From: Montifringilla adamsi
Lineage: Eukaryota; Chordata; Aves; Passeriformes; Passeridae
Assembly: GCA_017590115.1 (NCBI GenBank)
Contig: JAGGNK010012892.1
Coordinates: 2,954,351-3,018,350, forward strand
DNA length: 64,000 nt
Direction of reading: 5' to 3'
The translations under genes were made by a program, and so were the position numbers. Below the pieces are notes generated by a model, which saw only the letters and a program-made list of their open reading frames with translations, had not been told where the DNA came from and made no database searches. Positions 12,001 to 24,400 of this stretch are shown here, piece after piece; within the stretch, counting starts at the first letter, position 1, and each line of letters starts with the position of its first letter.

Positions 12001-15000
12001 TTGTTCCCCCTCGAGCTGAACAGAGAATCTACGCTCTGATCTGCTCAGTCAGAAATTGTTCACTTTTTACATTTAGTGCTTGTCTCCTCAAGCATATTGC
12101 CAAATGTTAGTAATGAAAGGTTTATTATGCAGTGTTTGACAGACATAATATTCTGTTCTAAACATCACATACTTATTTCCAACACAGCAACAAAAAAAAT
12201 ACCAGAAGATAAAGAGTTCGGCTATCACAGTACAGTCGTACATCAGAGGGTGGAAGGTGAGTTTCCTGTTACTGCAGCTGTCTCTGTTTGGAAAGGTAAG
12301 GAGCAGGTCAGAAAACACTTTCCAAGTGCACTGAGCCTCCTGCCTGTCGCACCTTCTCTCCTTGGAGCTGTGGCTGTGCCATGGCCATTGTTAAACACTC
12401 GTGTTTGCTGTGGAAGAGGTGAGTTCAGGATACCTGCATGTGCGCCTGGGCTATAAATCCCTGCAAATGGTGCAAGTGGAATGCTGGGACCACACTAAAC
12501 CACTGGGTTATCCTTGAGGCATCTTCTGCCAAGGAATTGAGAAGGCCAGCAGCTCCAGAGAAGGATGCTCTGGGGCTTTGCCACTGGCCTTAGGAAAATG
12601 ATAGCGCTGAACTGACTTGGAAGAAACAAGTTGTGGTTTTCAGTTATTTTATGCTGAATGGGATTCTCAAAGAATGAATGAGATTGAAAGCAGGATTAAA
12701 ATAAAGAGTTTGGGTTGCCTGGGCAATTTGTGACCTGGGTTAAATCTTCAGTTCTCCTGTCTGCTAAGCAGAGAAGTGAAACTGTACTTGTGTTGAGAAA
12801 GTAGTTTATTGCTGTGGGCTTGTACTCTGCCTCAGTTTGCCACAACTTCACTTCTTCTCTGAGAGATTTGTACTTTGTGAAGGGATAATAATGCATTCTA
12901 GTAGATATTTAAGGAATGATGCTTTAATAGGAGGTAAAAATGAGATTAACAGCTCACATGAAAGCAGCCATGATGCTCAAAGCAACTACTGCTACCCATC
13001 TTCAGAAAAAGCAACCCTGGGCTCCTCTATTTTCTTATCAACCTTTCTTCTCCCTGCTAAAGGTAGCTTTCCCCTCTAGTTAGAGAAGAGAGATCTGCTT
13101 TTAGTTCTGGAGTCAGTTCCCTTTCTGTCAGGCAGGGAAGGAAGGGGCTGCAGTTAGTAGCTATTGGTGTAAATAGTCTCTCCTGCCCAGAAGGCTTTAA
13201 AGTTCGCCAGCAATAAGATGATGTGATTTGATTTTGCTGTTTCTCTGGGTTTTTACTTTGTCATTATGATTTTGTTTAAATGAGTTAAAAATATCCTTTC
13301 AGTCTGACTATTGATGTGCTGTCTTTTCCCATGCGCATTATTTGAAGAAAACTGGGTTAAAAGCATCATCTCAAGTTATGGTTTTCTGTTTGCCGTTGGA
13401 GAACAAGCTCTTTTGCGGTAGCATTGTGCATGAAAGCCTGGTATGACAGTAGCCTTTAGTGTGACCTAAAGCCAGGCAATTTACTTGTCATTTATTCTTT
13501 ATTGCACTCTAAATGGATTAGACATTTACTGTATGGAGAAAAAATATTGTTGCCATTGTGCAAACAGACATATAAATATCTCAGGTAATGCAGCAAATCT
13601 GGGAGAAAACTGAGTACTGAGCTAAGATCCCCTAACCTGCCAGTCCCAGTCTTGCAGCACAGAATCCTCCCTGGAGCAGCAAATTTTGGGCTGGGCAGCA
13701 TTTGTGAATGTATTTGCTTGGGGATTTGGAGGCAGTGGGTTTTTGGTTTTTTTGGTTTTGCCTAGGTTTACAAGTGCCCTACTTCAAAAATATGAAAAGT
13801 TGGTTAGTCAAAAAGATCACTTTTAATTGTTTGCAGGCTCGGAAACTTCTTCGGGAGCTGAAGCACCTGAAGCGTTGTAATGAGGCTGCCACAGTGATTG
13901 CTGCTTATTGGCACGGTACCCAGGTAAGAATATGGCAACAATCCGTGCAACTGTGTGTCCCTACATGGAATGAAGAAGGATGTCCCTCAGGATAGTTGTC
14001 TGGGAATACTGTCAGTGCCTTAAACTGCTTTGACTGCTTAAACTGGTGTTTTTTGGTTTCTCTTTGCTGCTAACATGTCGTAGCTGGTGCAATCTGGGAA
14101 GCTGGGACACGCTTTAATTTTTGCTGTTTGTAGTGACTGGTTACTTGCTTTCTTTCTTGCACCAATGGGAACTTGCAGTAACCTTTTCTTTCCTAAGCTT
14201 TTCTGTATCCCCTTTTCAAATGCATCACAGGCACGAAGGGAACTGAGACGACTGAAAGACGAGGCTAGAAATAAACATGCTATTGCTGTTATTTGGGCTT
14301 TCTGGCTTGGATATAAGGTACTTCATGCGCATATCACATCACTCAACTTCATTACTCAACAACATCAGCATTTCATCACTATTTCATAGTGAGAATTAAT
14401 GACTAATACAATTCACTCTTAAATAATAGAGCATGATCATCGATTCCTTCCATCTCCATTCATGCCACCCCTAATAAATCTGATAGCATTGTGTATGCCA
14501 GTTTTTTTGTAGAGTAGGAAATACTTTGCATGGCAACCAAGTACAGATTTGCACTAACAAGCCATTAGACTAGATTAAAAATTACTGGACTGCAGTAATC
14601 TCAAATTAGGAAATGCATTTAACTACATGTAAATATGCAATGTGTGGTTTGTGGGGGGAGAGAAGGTTGGGGGTTTTTGGTGTGTTCCTCCCCATGCCCC
14701 CAACAAGTGCTTTCAGTGACACTGTGTTAGTGATTCAGTTGAGATTTTTACCACATATTATAATCTGTACCCTGGACAGCTTTCATCTACAAATTCAAAC
14801 CAACATTATTAAGTTTCATTAAATTCTAGTTATGATTGGTTTAATTGATTATCTGGCTGTGATTTGAACCAGTAAAGAAAATTCAATAACTACAAGTAAA
14901 GCAAAATTTTATGAGCTGATCTTTTAGCAGAAAATGATGTTAGTTTGCAATTCTAAACTTACAGCTCTAGAAAAATCCCAGGAATTTCAGCATCAGCTGT

Positions 15001-18000
15001 TTGTTTTCAGAAGCAAAGTCCCACTGAAAGATTCTTGCTAATCCCCAGCCTGTAGTTGTGGGTTATGTGAACATTTGAAACGCTGTTCACTAGAGATCAA
15101 AAATATATTGGCTTCAATTAATAAATTCCTAATTTAGTTGAAAACCATAAATACATTAGATTTAAAGCATTTTTCAGTTGCTATTTATGTTGTGGGTGTG
15201 TTGTTAGAACACCTTGCCAACAGGATTAGAGAAATGTGCTCAGATTACATCTGGAGTATAATGTTGTTTGACCTTTGCTATTTTGGTATAAATCTATTAG
15301 ATTTTCAGCAAAATGGCAGCCCTGGGAATCCAACCAAACATGTACAGAATTTCCTTCATACTAGGGAGTCTTTGGAACTTTTCAGTTCTAGCTTGCTATT
15401 TAGATAATGGTATAGTTTGACAGACACACAGTTTCCTCTACATTTGATTAAGCACAATACATCGAGAATTTTTGTTTTTAACCAGAGTTCCTTTCACCAA
15501 AATATTGCTCAGTACTGCAGAAGAGATATTTTTTTCGTAGTTTTAAAATATTTCTTTGTATTATAAGATGCATCCAGTGAGTGTAATAGTGTTAACCATG
15601 TTAAAGTTCCTCATTTAAATGTTTAGTAGATTTGGATAACTTTTAACATGGTTTAATAGTTATTTTTATCAACTGGCTCACAGGAATTTAGTAAAAAATT
15701 GTCTCCTTATTCCTTAAATAGAAATAATCTAAATATAATAATATATGTGAATATAAAGATAATAATCTAAATTGAATTAAGATTAGAAAAATAATTACAA
15801 TCTCTGATAAGAGAGACAACTTTTTATTTATGTGATTTTTATCTTTTCCTGGGTGACTACTTAGAACAAAAATGTTTAAAAGTTATCAGAAATCTTGATT
15901 TACCAAAAAACCAAACAAACAAAAATAAAACAAGAGTGAGCCTCAAGTACTCAGTTTCCTTCCTTTCCACAAGACAGACAAATACTTAGCTTTGCATAGC
16001 TCTTGCTTTTACTTTGCTGTGCAGTAGGAGCTTTTCTGCCAAGCAGATGAGTGAAAACATAATCTCAGAGCCTACATCTACTGCACATTAACCTTTCCAG
16101 CTGCACCAGAAGAGCATTACTGGCACAGGCTGGAGCTGCTGCTGCACAGGTCTGATAACTTACAGCTTGACAAGTGCAGATAGAGGGCTAGAGCTGCTCT
16201 GACTGAGCCTGTAATACTGGAACTCTTCCTTGAGTGTTTTCATCAGATAACTGAACAAAAAATGTGCTGGTATCTCCTAAAATGCAACATTCTGTTGAGT
16301 TGCCCACACATGCCTCAAATTGCTTTCCTAAAATGGAATGATTGATGAAAGGTAGGAAGGTGCCTATCTCTTTGTACATGAGGAATGCGCTAGGTTTGAT
16401 GGCTTTACCTCTTAATCCTGCAGACAGACATCATTTTAACAGGCTGGAGAGTTGTTTTTTTTCTTAAATACATAAAAATCAAAATAAAAAATAACCTCCA
16501 GAACAAAAGCCCTCATTACAATGCTGAAAAGTCACCATGACACATAGTTTCAGAGCTGACTCTGTCCTGCCCAGGCGCTTGCCAGTGGAAGAAGTGACTA
16601 GATAGTGAGATCTTAGTAAGTCTTGATTTTTGTATGCATCATTTTAATCGTGGAACTGCAGGCACAGCCCTCCCATCAGAACCAACTTATGGGAGGTGTG
16701 CACAGAAGAGGAGGAGGAAGGGCTGACAGAGAATAACAGGGCTGAATGACAGAATTCCCACCTGTGCATGCCACGTCAGCAGCAGTGGGGGCTTTTTGGA
16801 GCTTCTCCACGGCCTCGCACCAGCTCAGGCGGCGCAGGCCGAGCGCTGCTCCTCCATCCCTTTCCCTGCTGGTGGTGGGAGCGGCGTTTCGCGCTGTCTG
16901 CTCCGGGCTGTCTCCTTTGCTCACTCTCTGAACCTTTTAGGCTCGGAGGGAGTTGAAACGCTTGAAGGAGGAGGCTAGGCGTAAGCATGCTGTGGCAGTC
17001 ATTTGGGCTTACTGGCTTGGACTGAAGGTACTCTCTGCGACACTCCCGTCTGTCAACGTGAACTCAACGAAGCGTGGCGCACCTTACTAACACTTAACAA
17101 ACAAGCAGTTGTGTGGGCTCACTAGAAGGGGTGGTTTTTTTACAAGTTCTTTAACTTGGTCATGGACTTGGCTGAAAAAGTAGTGAGCTGAAATTGCCTC
17201 ACTTACAGCAGCGTTGAGGCATTGGGGGTTTTTTTGTCTTATCAGGAATCGCAGGAAGACAAAAATCAGATTAAAGGGACTCTATTACAGTTGTTGACTT
17301 TAAAAACTGACCTACCTTGGCAAAGGTCCTATCTGGAAAGATTACAAGGATGTATTTTCTTGTTGTGACCTCTGCTTGTTAGAATGGGAAGTAGGGTGGA
17401 AGTGTCTGACTCTCACTGCTGCTCACAGTAGAGCCCTGATCCCAGTGTTGAGGAGGGCAGGGTGTAAAGCCAGTGGTCATGTCCTGTTGCATCCAGCAGC
17501 CTTTTTAGGGCCTGGCATTGCACACAGCTACCTGTGGCTTGTGACAGCCATGGATTCCTGGAAAAATTGAGATGCACAAAAGTGTTTTGTTTTCCGTCCC
17601 TTGCTTTCAAGGACTGGTTGGCAAAAGAAAACACATCTGTAATCTGGAAAAATGTAGTTCTGCTCTGTAAATAGACTATGAAAATGGCATCTTCAGATGT
17701 TTCAGGTCTGTGCCCAAATGATTTACATAACAGAGTTTTACAGATGCAGTCCTGAAGAACTGCAGAAATCTGAATCTGTTTGGTTTGGCTGGGAGTGACT
17801 TCTGCTAATAGGGATATTGTAGACTACAGAGGTATGAAAGGAGCAATTCACTTGACAATGCAGAGTAAAGTTCAGGTTTCATATTCTTGTACTTACCCTG
17901 ACAGTGATGAAATGGGAAAAATAGTTGGAAAACATATAATTATATATAATACATGTTCATTTATATTTAAAAAAAAATCCATTGCAATACATACATGGAA

Positions 18001-18468
18001 AACAGAGCTGGAAAATACAAAGGAGCCATTTTAAGAAGTCATTCTGCAGATCAGAATCACACTTTAGGTACTGCTGCCAAAGTAGGTCTGTTTTTATGAT
18101 TTTAAAACAAGAATATGTCCCTCCTGAGAACTCAGAGGCAGTTTTATATCAAACAGCGGCATTTAAGTGCAAGCTGATGACTCCAAAACCTTTAAGGCAC
18201 ATTACAGCAGGAATACATTTCTGCAGTCTGTGGTTTTCAGTGAGTTTGTTAAATAGTGTAAGCCACATTTCCAATTTCCATCTCACCTGAAATACACAGA
18301 TTTTTCTGAATAAGACTGTAATCTGTCATTCCAATCTATCACTGTTACCACAGGTAGTTTGAAGGCAAAGTGTTTCCACCCATGACATGTGAGGCTGGAG
18401 AACTAAAGTTGATAAAAACAATTAAGATTAAACCAATAAGTTGTGAGGATTTTGTTTAGTTTTTGTTG

Positions 18469-18499
<31 letters not shown>

Positions 18500-21400
18500 T
18501 AAATTGTATGCCAAGTAGACTTTAATAGCATTTGTGGTACTTTCCAAATTCAGGCTTTTCTGGAGCAGCTTGCATTTCTCAGTGCTTGCTTTGCAGCTTC
18601 CCTGCAGCACCAATAGGATGCGTGGGTGTCTGTTAGTCCCTTTCTTCCAAATTAATTTGCACACCTTGCAGCTCGCAAAGAATAATATAAAGCAAGATCA
18701 TTAAGGAGAATCAATGGTGAGATTTGGGATGATTGTGGTTGGAGTGGCTTTGAGTGTGTTAATTACCATCTCTGAATAATTAATAAAGGATGTACTCTAA
18801 TTATAGAGCACTAAGCCTTGCAGAAAATGAGTGAATAAGAACTCTGATATTTTTTTTCTTGTAAAGTGATAAGGAAAAAAATATGCGCTGAATTTGCATG
18901 GAATGACGACAGCTGAATGTTACCAGTTTGTTGGTGCATCTTAATGTGTAATTAAGCAAAATCTGTTTACCTGTGGGGTGTATTTGTCCACAAATGGTGA
19001 CAGATTCTTGCTTTCCAAATGTTGGTTTATCTTAAAATGCATGAATTACTATGAGGCAGAAAGGGGTTGAAGGGTATTTTATGCTATGGGTTAAAAGGGA
19101 TTTTATGCTATGGGTTTCCCTTTGTATTCTGGTTACAGAGAAGCCAGCAACATTTAGTGAGTTAACTAAAACCACTAAATTTTGCTCTGGGGTAAATTAT
19201 GCAAAGCCACGATGTTTTCCCTGGGTTTTGCCCAAAACCCATAACAGGTGTGTTGCAGGCTGTGCCAGAGTTTGCAAAAAAATTTGAGGGATGTTTCAGC
19301 TGACTTGAGGTGAGCCTGGGTGTCACATAAAACTGCAGACCAGTTGGGCTCTCCCTAATTGGCTTTTCTGTATTTTGGTCTATGCTAATTAGCACTGATA
19401 GAAATGCAAAAGGCAAAACAAGTACTCTAAAGCTTGCACTTCCAAGTATGTATTAAAAAATTAATATCACCTTCAAAAATTGTTATGATGATTACTTTTT
19501 TGAGGGTTTTTAAAAATTTTATTGGTTTTCAAATAAATTTTGGGAGCAAATAATAAGCTTGCTGACATTAGGCAACCTTTGTGTTGATTCTCTGCTCTTA
19601 CCGAGCACCAAAATCTTATTTTTCTTTTGGAATGAAGACTGCTTGTGTGAAAAGAATTTTTTCATGCAGAAGTCTGCTCTGAAAAAAAATCCAAACCCTT
19701 TTTATCATAGCAAACTCTGTGTATTAAGAATTTTAAAGGAGAAAAATCTGAAAATGTCACCAGTTAACTCTGTAATTAACATCAATTGTCACTTCAGACA
19801 CAAGAAAATTGTATCATCACTGGTGATGCCTCACTTTTTCCAGTCCAGCTTTATGCAAAAACCTATTGAAAAAAGATTCATGTGAATTCGACAATATTTG
19901 AATAATTTGCCTTTTTGGAGGGAAGCATTTCAAATTCCTTGATAAGTTTGCAAATAATTGCACTCAGGTCACCCGAGGTATCTTTCAGACATCGTGGTCC
20001 ATGGTCTGCTTCACATAATTTAAGCGTGACCAGGTGATGTTCCTATTTCAGGGAACCCTTTGCATGTACGTACGCTTGTTTTAATGTCTTCTACCATAGA
20101 GCTTGTTGAAAAAGTACCTGTGCAAACAAATGCATTCTTTATGTTCATTTTGAGGGTTTGTTTAACTTTCCAGGTCCGTAGAGAATACAGGAAATTCTTC
20201 AGAGCCAATGCTGGAAGAAAAATTTATGAATTTACCCTTCAGAGACTTGTATGTATATATCTGTACAAAGTACACGTACACTTCCTGTGTTTTAAGTTTT
20301 TATTTTCTATCAATGTCACAGTTGTGTTATGATAGTGTTTGTAAGGAAATGTCCAAGCACATGGAAAAGTGACAAATTAACATTCTGATATTCTAAAGAA
20401 AGGATAGTGATAATGTTTGGAGGTACAGGAATGGTACTAAGTATTTTCCACATTTCTTTGATACCTAAATCTGTGTTTCTCAATATACCTGGCTTTAAAA
20501 ATCCATATTTTGGTTTATGAGAGCTGAGAGTTGTAGTTTGGTAACTGTGCTTTTTAATCACAGAGCATCTGCTTTTCCTTGCCTACTTCAATAACTCTGA
20601 TATTTGAACGTTAATAAAACATCTTGCTTCAATTTTGTCACAGATGCAAAAATACTTCTTGGAAATGAAGAATAAGATGCCTTCTTTATCACCAATAGAT
20701 AAAAACTGGCCAGCGAGGCCTTACCTTTTCTTGGATTCAACTCACAAGGAACTAAAGAGGATTTTCCATTTGTGGAGGGTAGGACACATTCTGGTCCAGT
20801 CTGTGCAGAACTACTTCCCATGATTTTAAACAGTATTGTTCACAAAGGGTCTATTTTTAGGATGTGTTTCCTTCGATTCCAGCCAGGATAATTTTATTTC
20901 TTTGGAAGGAGTAGGCTTTTTGATCATTGCCTTTGGCCTGCAAGGGATATAACTATCCTGGCCACTCCTTTCTGGGGCTAGGGAGAGAGCTTTGCTTCCT
21001 GCCATCAGCCGTTAATTAAAAGCTTGTAATTTTTGTGTCCATGGCCAGCACTTAGACCAACGTTGGAAGTGCCGGGTGGAATTTTTTACGTATGAGCTGT
21101 GGTTAGCCGAAATTTGTTTTGGATCTTTGGACGGAGAGAATCTGTACAAGTGCTGATGGGATGTTTTACTGATCTTGTGGGCTGTGTTTTCTGTGAATTG
21201 TCAAGGAACAGTTTTTCTTTCTGAGCCTGCAAAACTCACCCTCTCAGCTGTGTCTTTTTTTTCTTCTCTGCCTACATAAACTTCCAAAATTGTGGAACTG
21301 TATTTATATTTTTTGTGAATCTTTTTAGCACGCTCCTCCAATGAATGGTGTCTCAGATTAAGCTCATGTTCATACTTACAGGAGATGTTTTATATATTGT

Positions 21401-24400
21401 TTCTGGTGTAATTCAAAAGTATCTAGAACGGGTAAGGAGAAAAACACCTCTCCTGTTTGTTATCAGTGGCACGTAGGATGGAGCTGAATCACTTCAGAAG
21501 CATACAAAGAATGTGCATCTTGAGCAATGAGCAAACATTAGTCTGTGGTGCTGTGAGATTGGGAAAGATAATTTTATGGTTTGTTTAATATATCCTGTTT
21601 TGTAGTGTAAAAAGTACAGAGATCAGTTCACAGATCAGCAAAAGCTTATATATGAAGAAAAACTGGAAGCAAGTGAACTTTTCAAGGACAAGAAGGCTTT
21701 ATATCCAGCCAGGTAATGACTGATTCTCCTGCTTTTAATGTACAAGAAATTCAATATCCTTACATAGATTTGGGAAACTAAGCAAGATTTTGCTTTTCAT
21801 CTTAAGCAGGAAAGTGCATTTTCCTTGCTTGACAACATCTCTCCATCATTTGCCTTTACCATCCTGAAAATTGACCTCAGTTAGAAGCAAACTTAGATGT
21901 TGTTACAGCCACCAGTCCTGTGATAGCAAGAACTTCTGTCCAAAATCCATGGTGGTTTGTTGTTCTAACCCTCCCTGACCCACTTATGCCTTACAAGTTT
22001 GTGGAACTTCCAGGTGGGAAGAGTTTTACCCTTTCCCCTCATTCCCATCAGGCTGTTTCCTGCAATAATAAAAGGTAGAGTGAGCTGGAAGGCTCTAAGT
22101 GACAATGTCACTAACTCCCAGGTGAGCTGTCCTGGGGAGCTCTCCTGTGTTCAGACTTAAGGTGAAGACTGGGTAATTTAAGAGTTACACTGGTGCACAT
22201 GTGTTTTTGCAAAGATACTTAAAAGAAATTTCTATTTCCATTTTAGAATTTTTTTTTCTTTTAATAATATGGAATCTCTGCAAATATGTTTGTTGGTTTC
22301 TCAGATTGAGTTCTTTAAAACTGACAGATTCTTGTCATTGCTGTCTACAGAGCCAGCATTATTCAAGAAAGTGCAGTAGTATCTAATTTTATTTAAGGAA
22401 TACACTTCTTTTGGTATGCAGTAAAACTGACAAAAGAGAGATATGATGCCCTTGATATAAGTTGGCTTACACTTTTTAAGTGAATACAAGCTTATAAATT
22501 GTGTTTTTTTCTTGAAAACAACTATCTTGTCCATCTCAAGAGAGTTTTCTCTTAGAAGCTGTAGTTTGAGCTGAGCAGGAACAAATAGAATGAGAAGCAA
22601 GGTTCAGCAGAGGGAGGAACAGGAATCTGCAAGAGTTTATGGGAACAGTTCCATGCTCTGCTTGTTGTTTGTGTGTTTCCTTGGTTTGGTGTCATTTTTT
22701 TATTGAGACATTTCCTGTTTTTCTGTAATGGGCTCAGTGTACATTTCTGTTTTTTTCCCCCTCAGTAGATCACTCACTTAATGGCTATATATGCTAGCTT
22801 GTGGTTTGTCCCTTATTTGCTTTGGGATGTCTTTTTATGCTGCTGGGAAAAGAGAAAGATGGTGCCTTTGGACTTTCCTATGAGCAAGCAGGTTTTTTTA
22901 GGTTTTAGTCAGTATGAATCTGCTCAGCATACAGCTCCTTGGAAAGGAAGGAATTCTATTTATACCCCTGGTTTGGTACTTTTTACACCAAGGCTGAACA
23001 ATGAAATAACCTACAGCAAAATATACAGACACTCACGTATATATTTTTTAAAATTTATATATATGTATATTTATATATATGTATATATATATGAGAGTAA
23101 TTTTAATCCAAGACATTCTTAAATGGTATTTGTGATAAGGGAACTGTTGACTCATTTCAGTTTTAGCTATGACATGTCATCATTTGATCAGGGATGCAGT
23201 CCACATGGAATCTGTTTTGCTGACTATGGTTTCATACTGCTAATTAATAAAAACCATGAAACCTCAAAGCTCCAGCATGGTGGAAAGTTGGAATGCTTTC
23301 CCTACCCTGCATTCATTTAGAAACATTTCCATCTCTTTTTGTCTGGTGTTCAGAGCTGATTAGCTCCTACTGTTGTTTTGTTGTATTTTTTTTAATCGGC
23401 CTAAGGGTAGAGAAAATTACTGTATAAAGTTTCTGATTAATTAGTATGATAATGGTTCATAGGATGTGGCTAATTTTCTCTCTGTAGTATAATTATATAA
23501 GGAGAAAGAGGGACTTGTGGGTTCTAAAATTCCAGTACCCTTCCTCTTCTTTCCCATCCCTCTGTGTGCCAGAGATGCAATGGCAAAGGCACTGCTCTTC
23601 CACATAGTGCATTGGTTCCTCCTGGGCTCCAGTTTTTGCAATAATGCTTTAACTGAGGTTAAATCACCATTTTAAAAGTGACTTCCAAACAAAGCAAGCA
23701 GCGACAATTCATCAGTTCTTGGTCTGTAGTGAAGCCCTTGTTTGAACACCCTGAGGTGTGTAAAGATGGGGGAATTTGCAAGAGCAGCAGATGCTGACAA
23801 GGAGCTGCTGCGTGTTTCACAAACAACAGCAGATCTTGAAGGCAAGTTCACGTCTGTCACTGAAGTCCTGCCTGTAGGCAGCAACAGTGTGTCAGTCCTA
23901 CTGGGGTTTTATTTTCTGCTTTCACAGACTCTCACTGGGTGATTTCAAATCGCAGATGACTGCATTTGCAAGGATGTTCATGTGTCTGATATCCAAAGCA
24001 ATTGGGCCCATTTAATTGGAAAATGCTTCCAGAGCAAGGAAAAACCCCATCCTATTCTTTGTTGATAACTTTCTCTTCACTTGACCATTATTGAAATGAT
24101 ATTTGGTGCATCTCCTCATGAAGGCTGTGCTGGTGTCAGGTTTGCTTCTTGCCTGAGGTTCATGTAGAACTCGTGTTTCCTTTGCAGTGTTGGGCAGCCA
24201 TTCCAAGGGGCTTACCTGGAGATCAGCGAGAACCCCAAGTACAAAAAGCTCAAAGATGCCGTGGATGAAAAGATCATTATTGCAGAAGTTGTCAATAAGA
24301 TCAATAGAGCCAATGGGAAGGTAATCACATGGATTTGATTTATCCAGAAGGGTAGATAATTTTTGTTACAAATACATTGAAAGTGTAATACTCTGAGGAT

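Larger units (their letters stand above)
17028..20173 (+). other. MYO1B: MYO1B intron with long poly(T) tract and a short tandem duplication
   Basis: About 3.1 kb. It contains a 26-nt T run (18469-18494) and a 24-nt-period duplication at 19077-19116. No coding sequence is supported. Confidence 0.7.
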
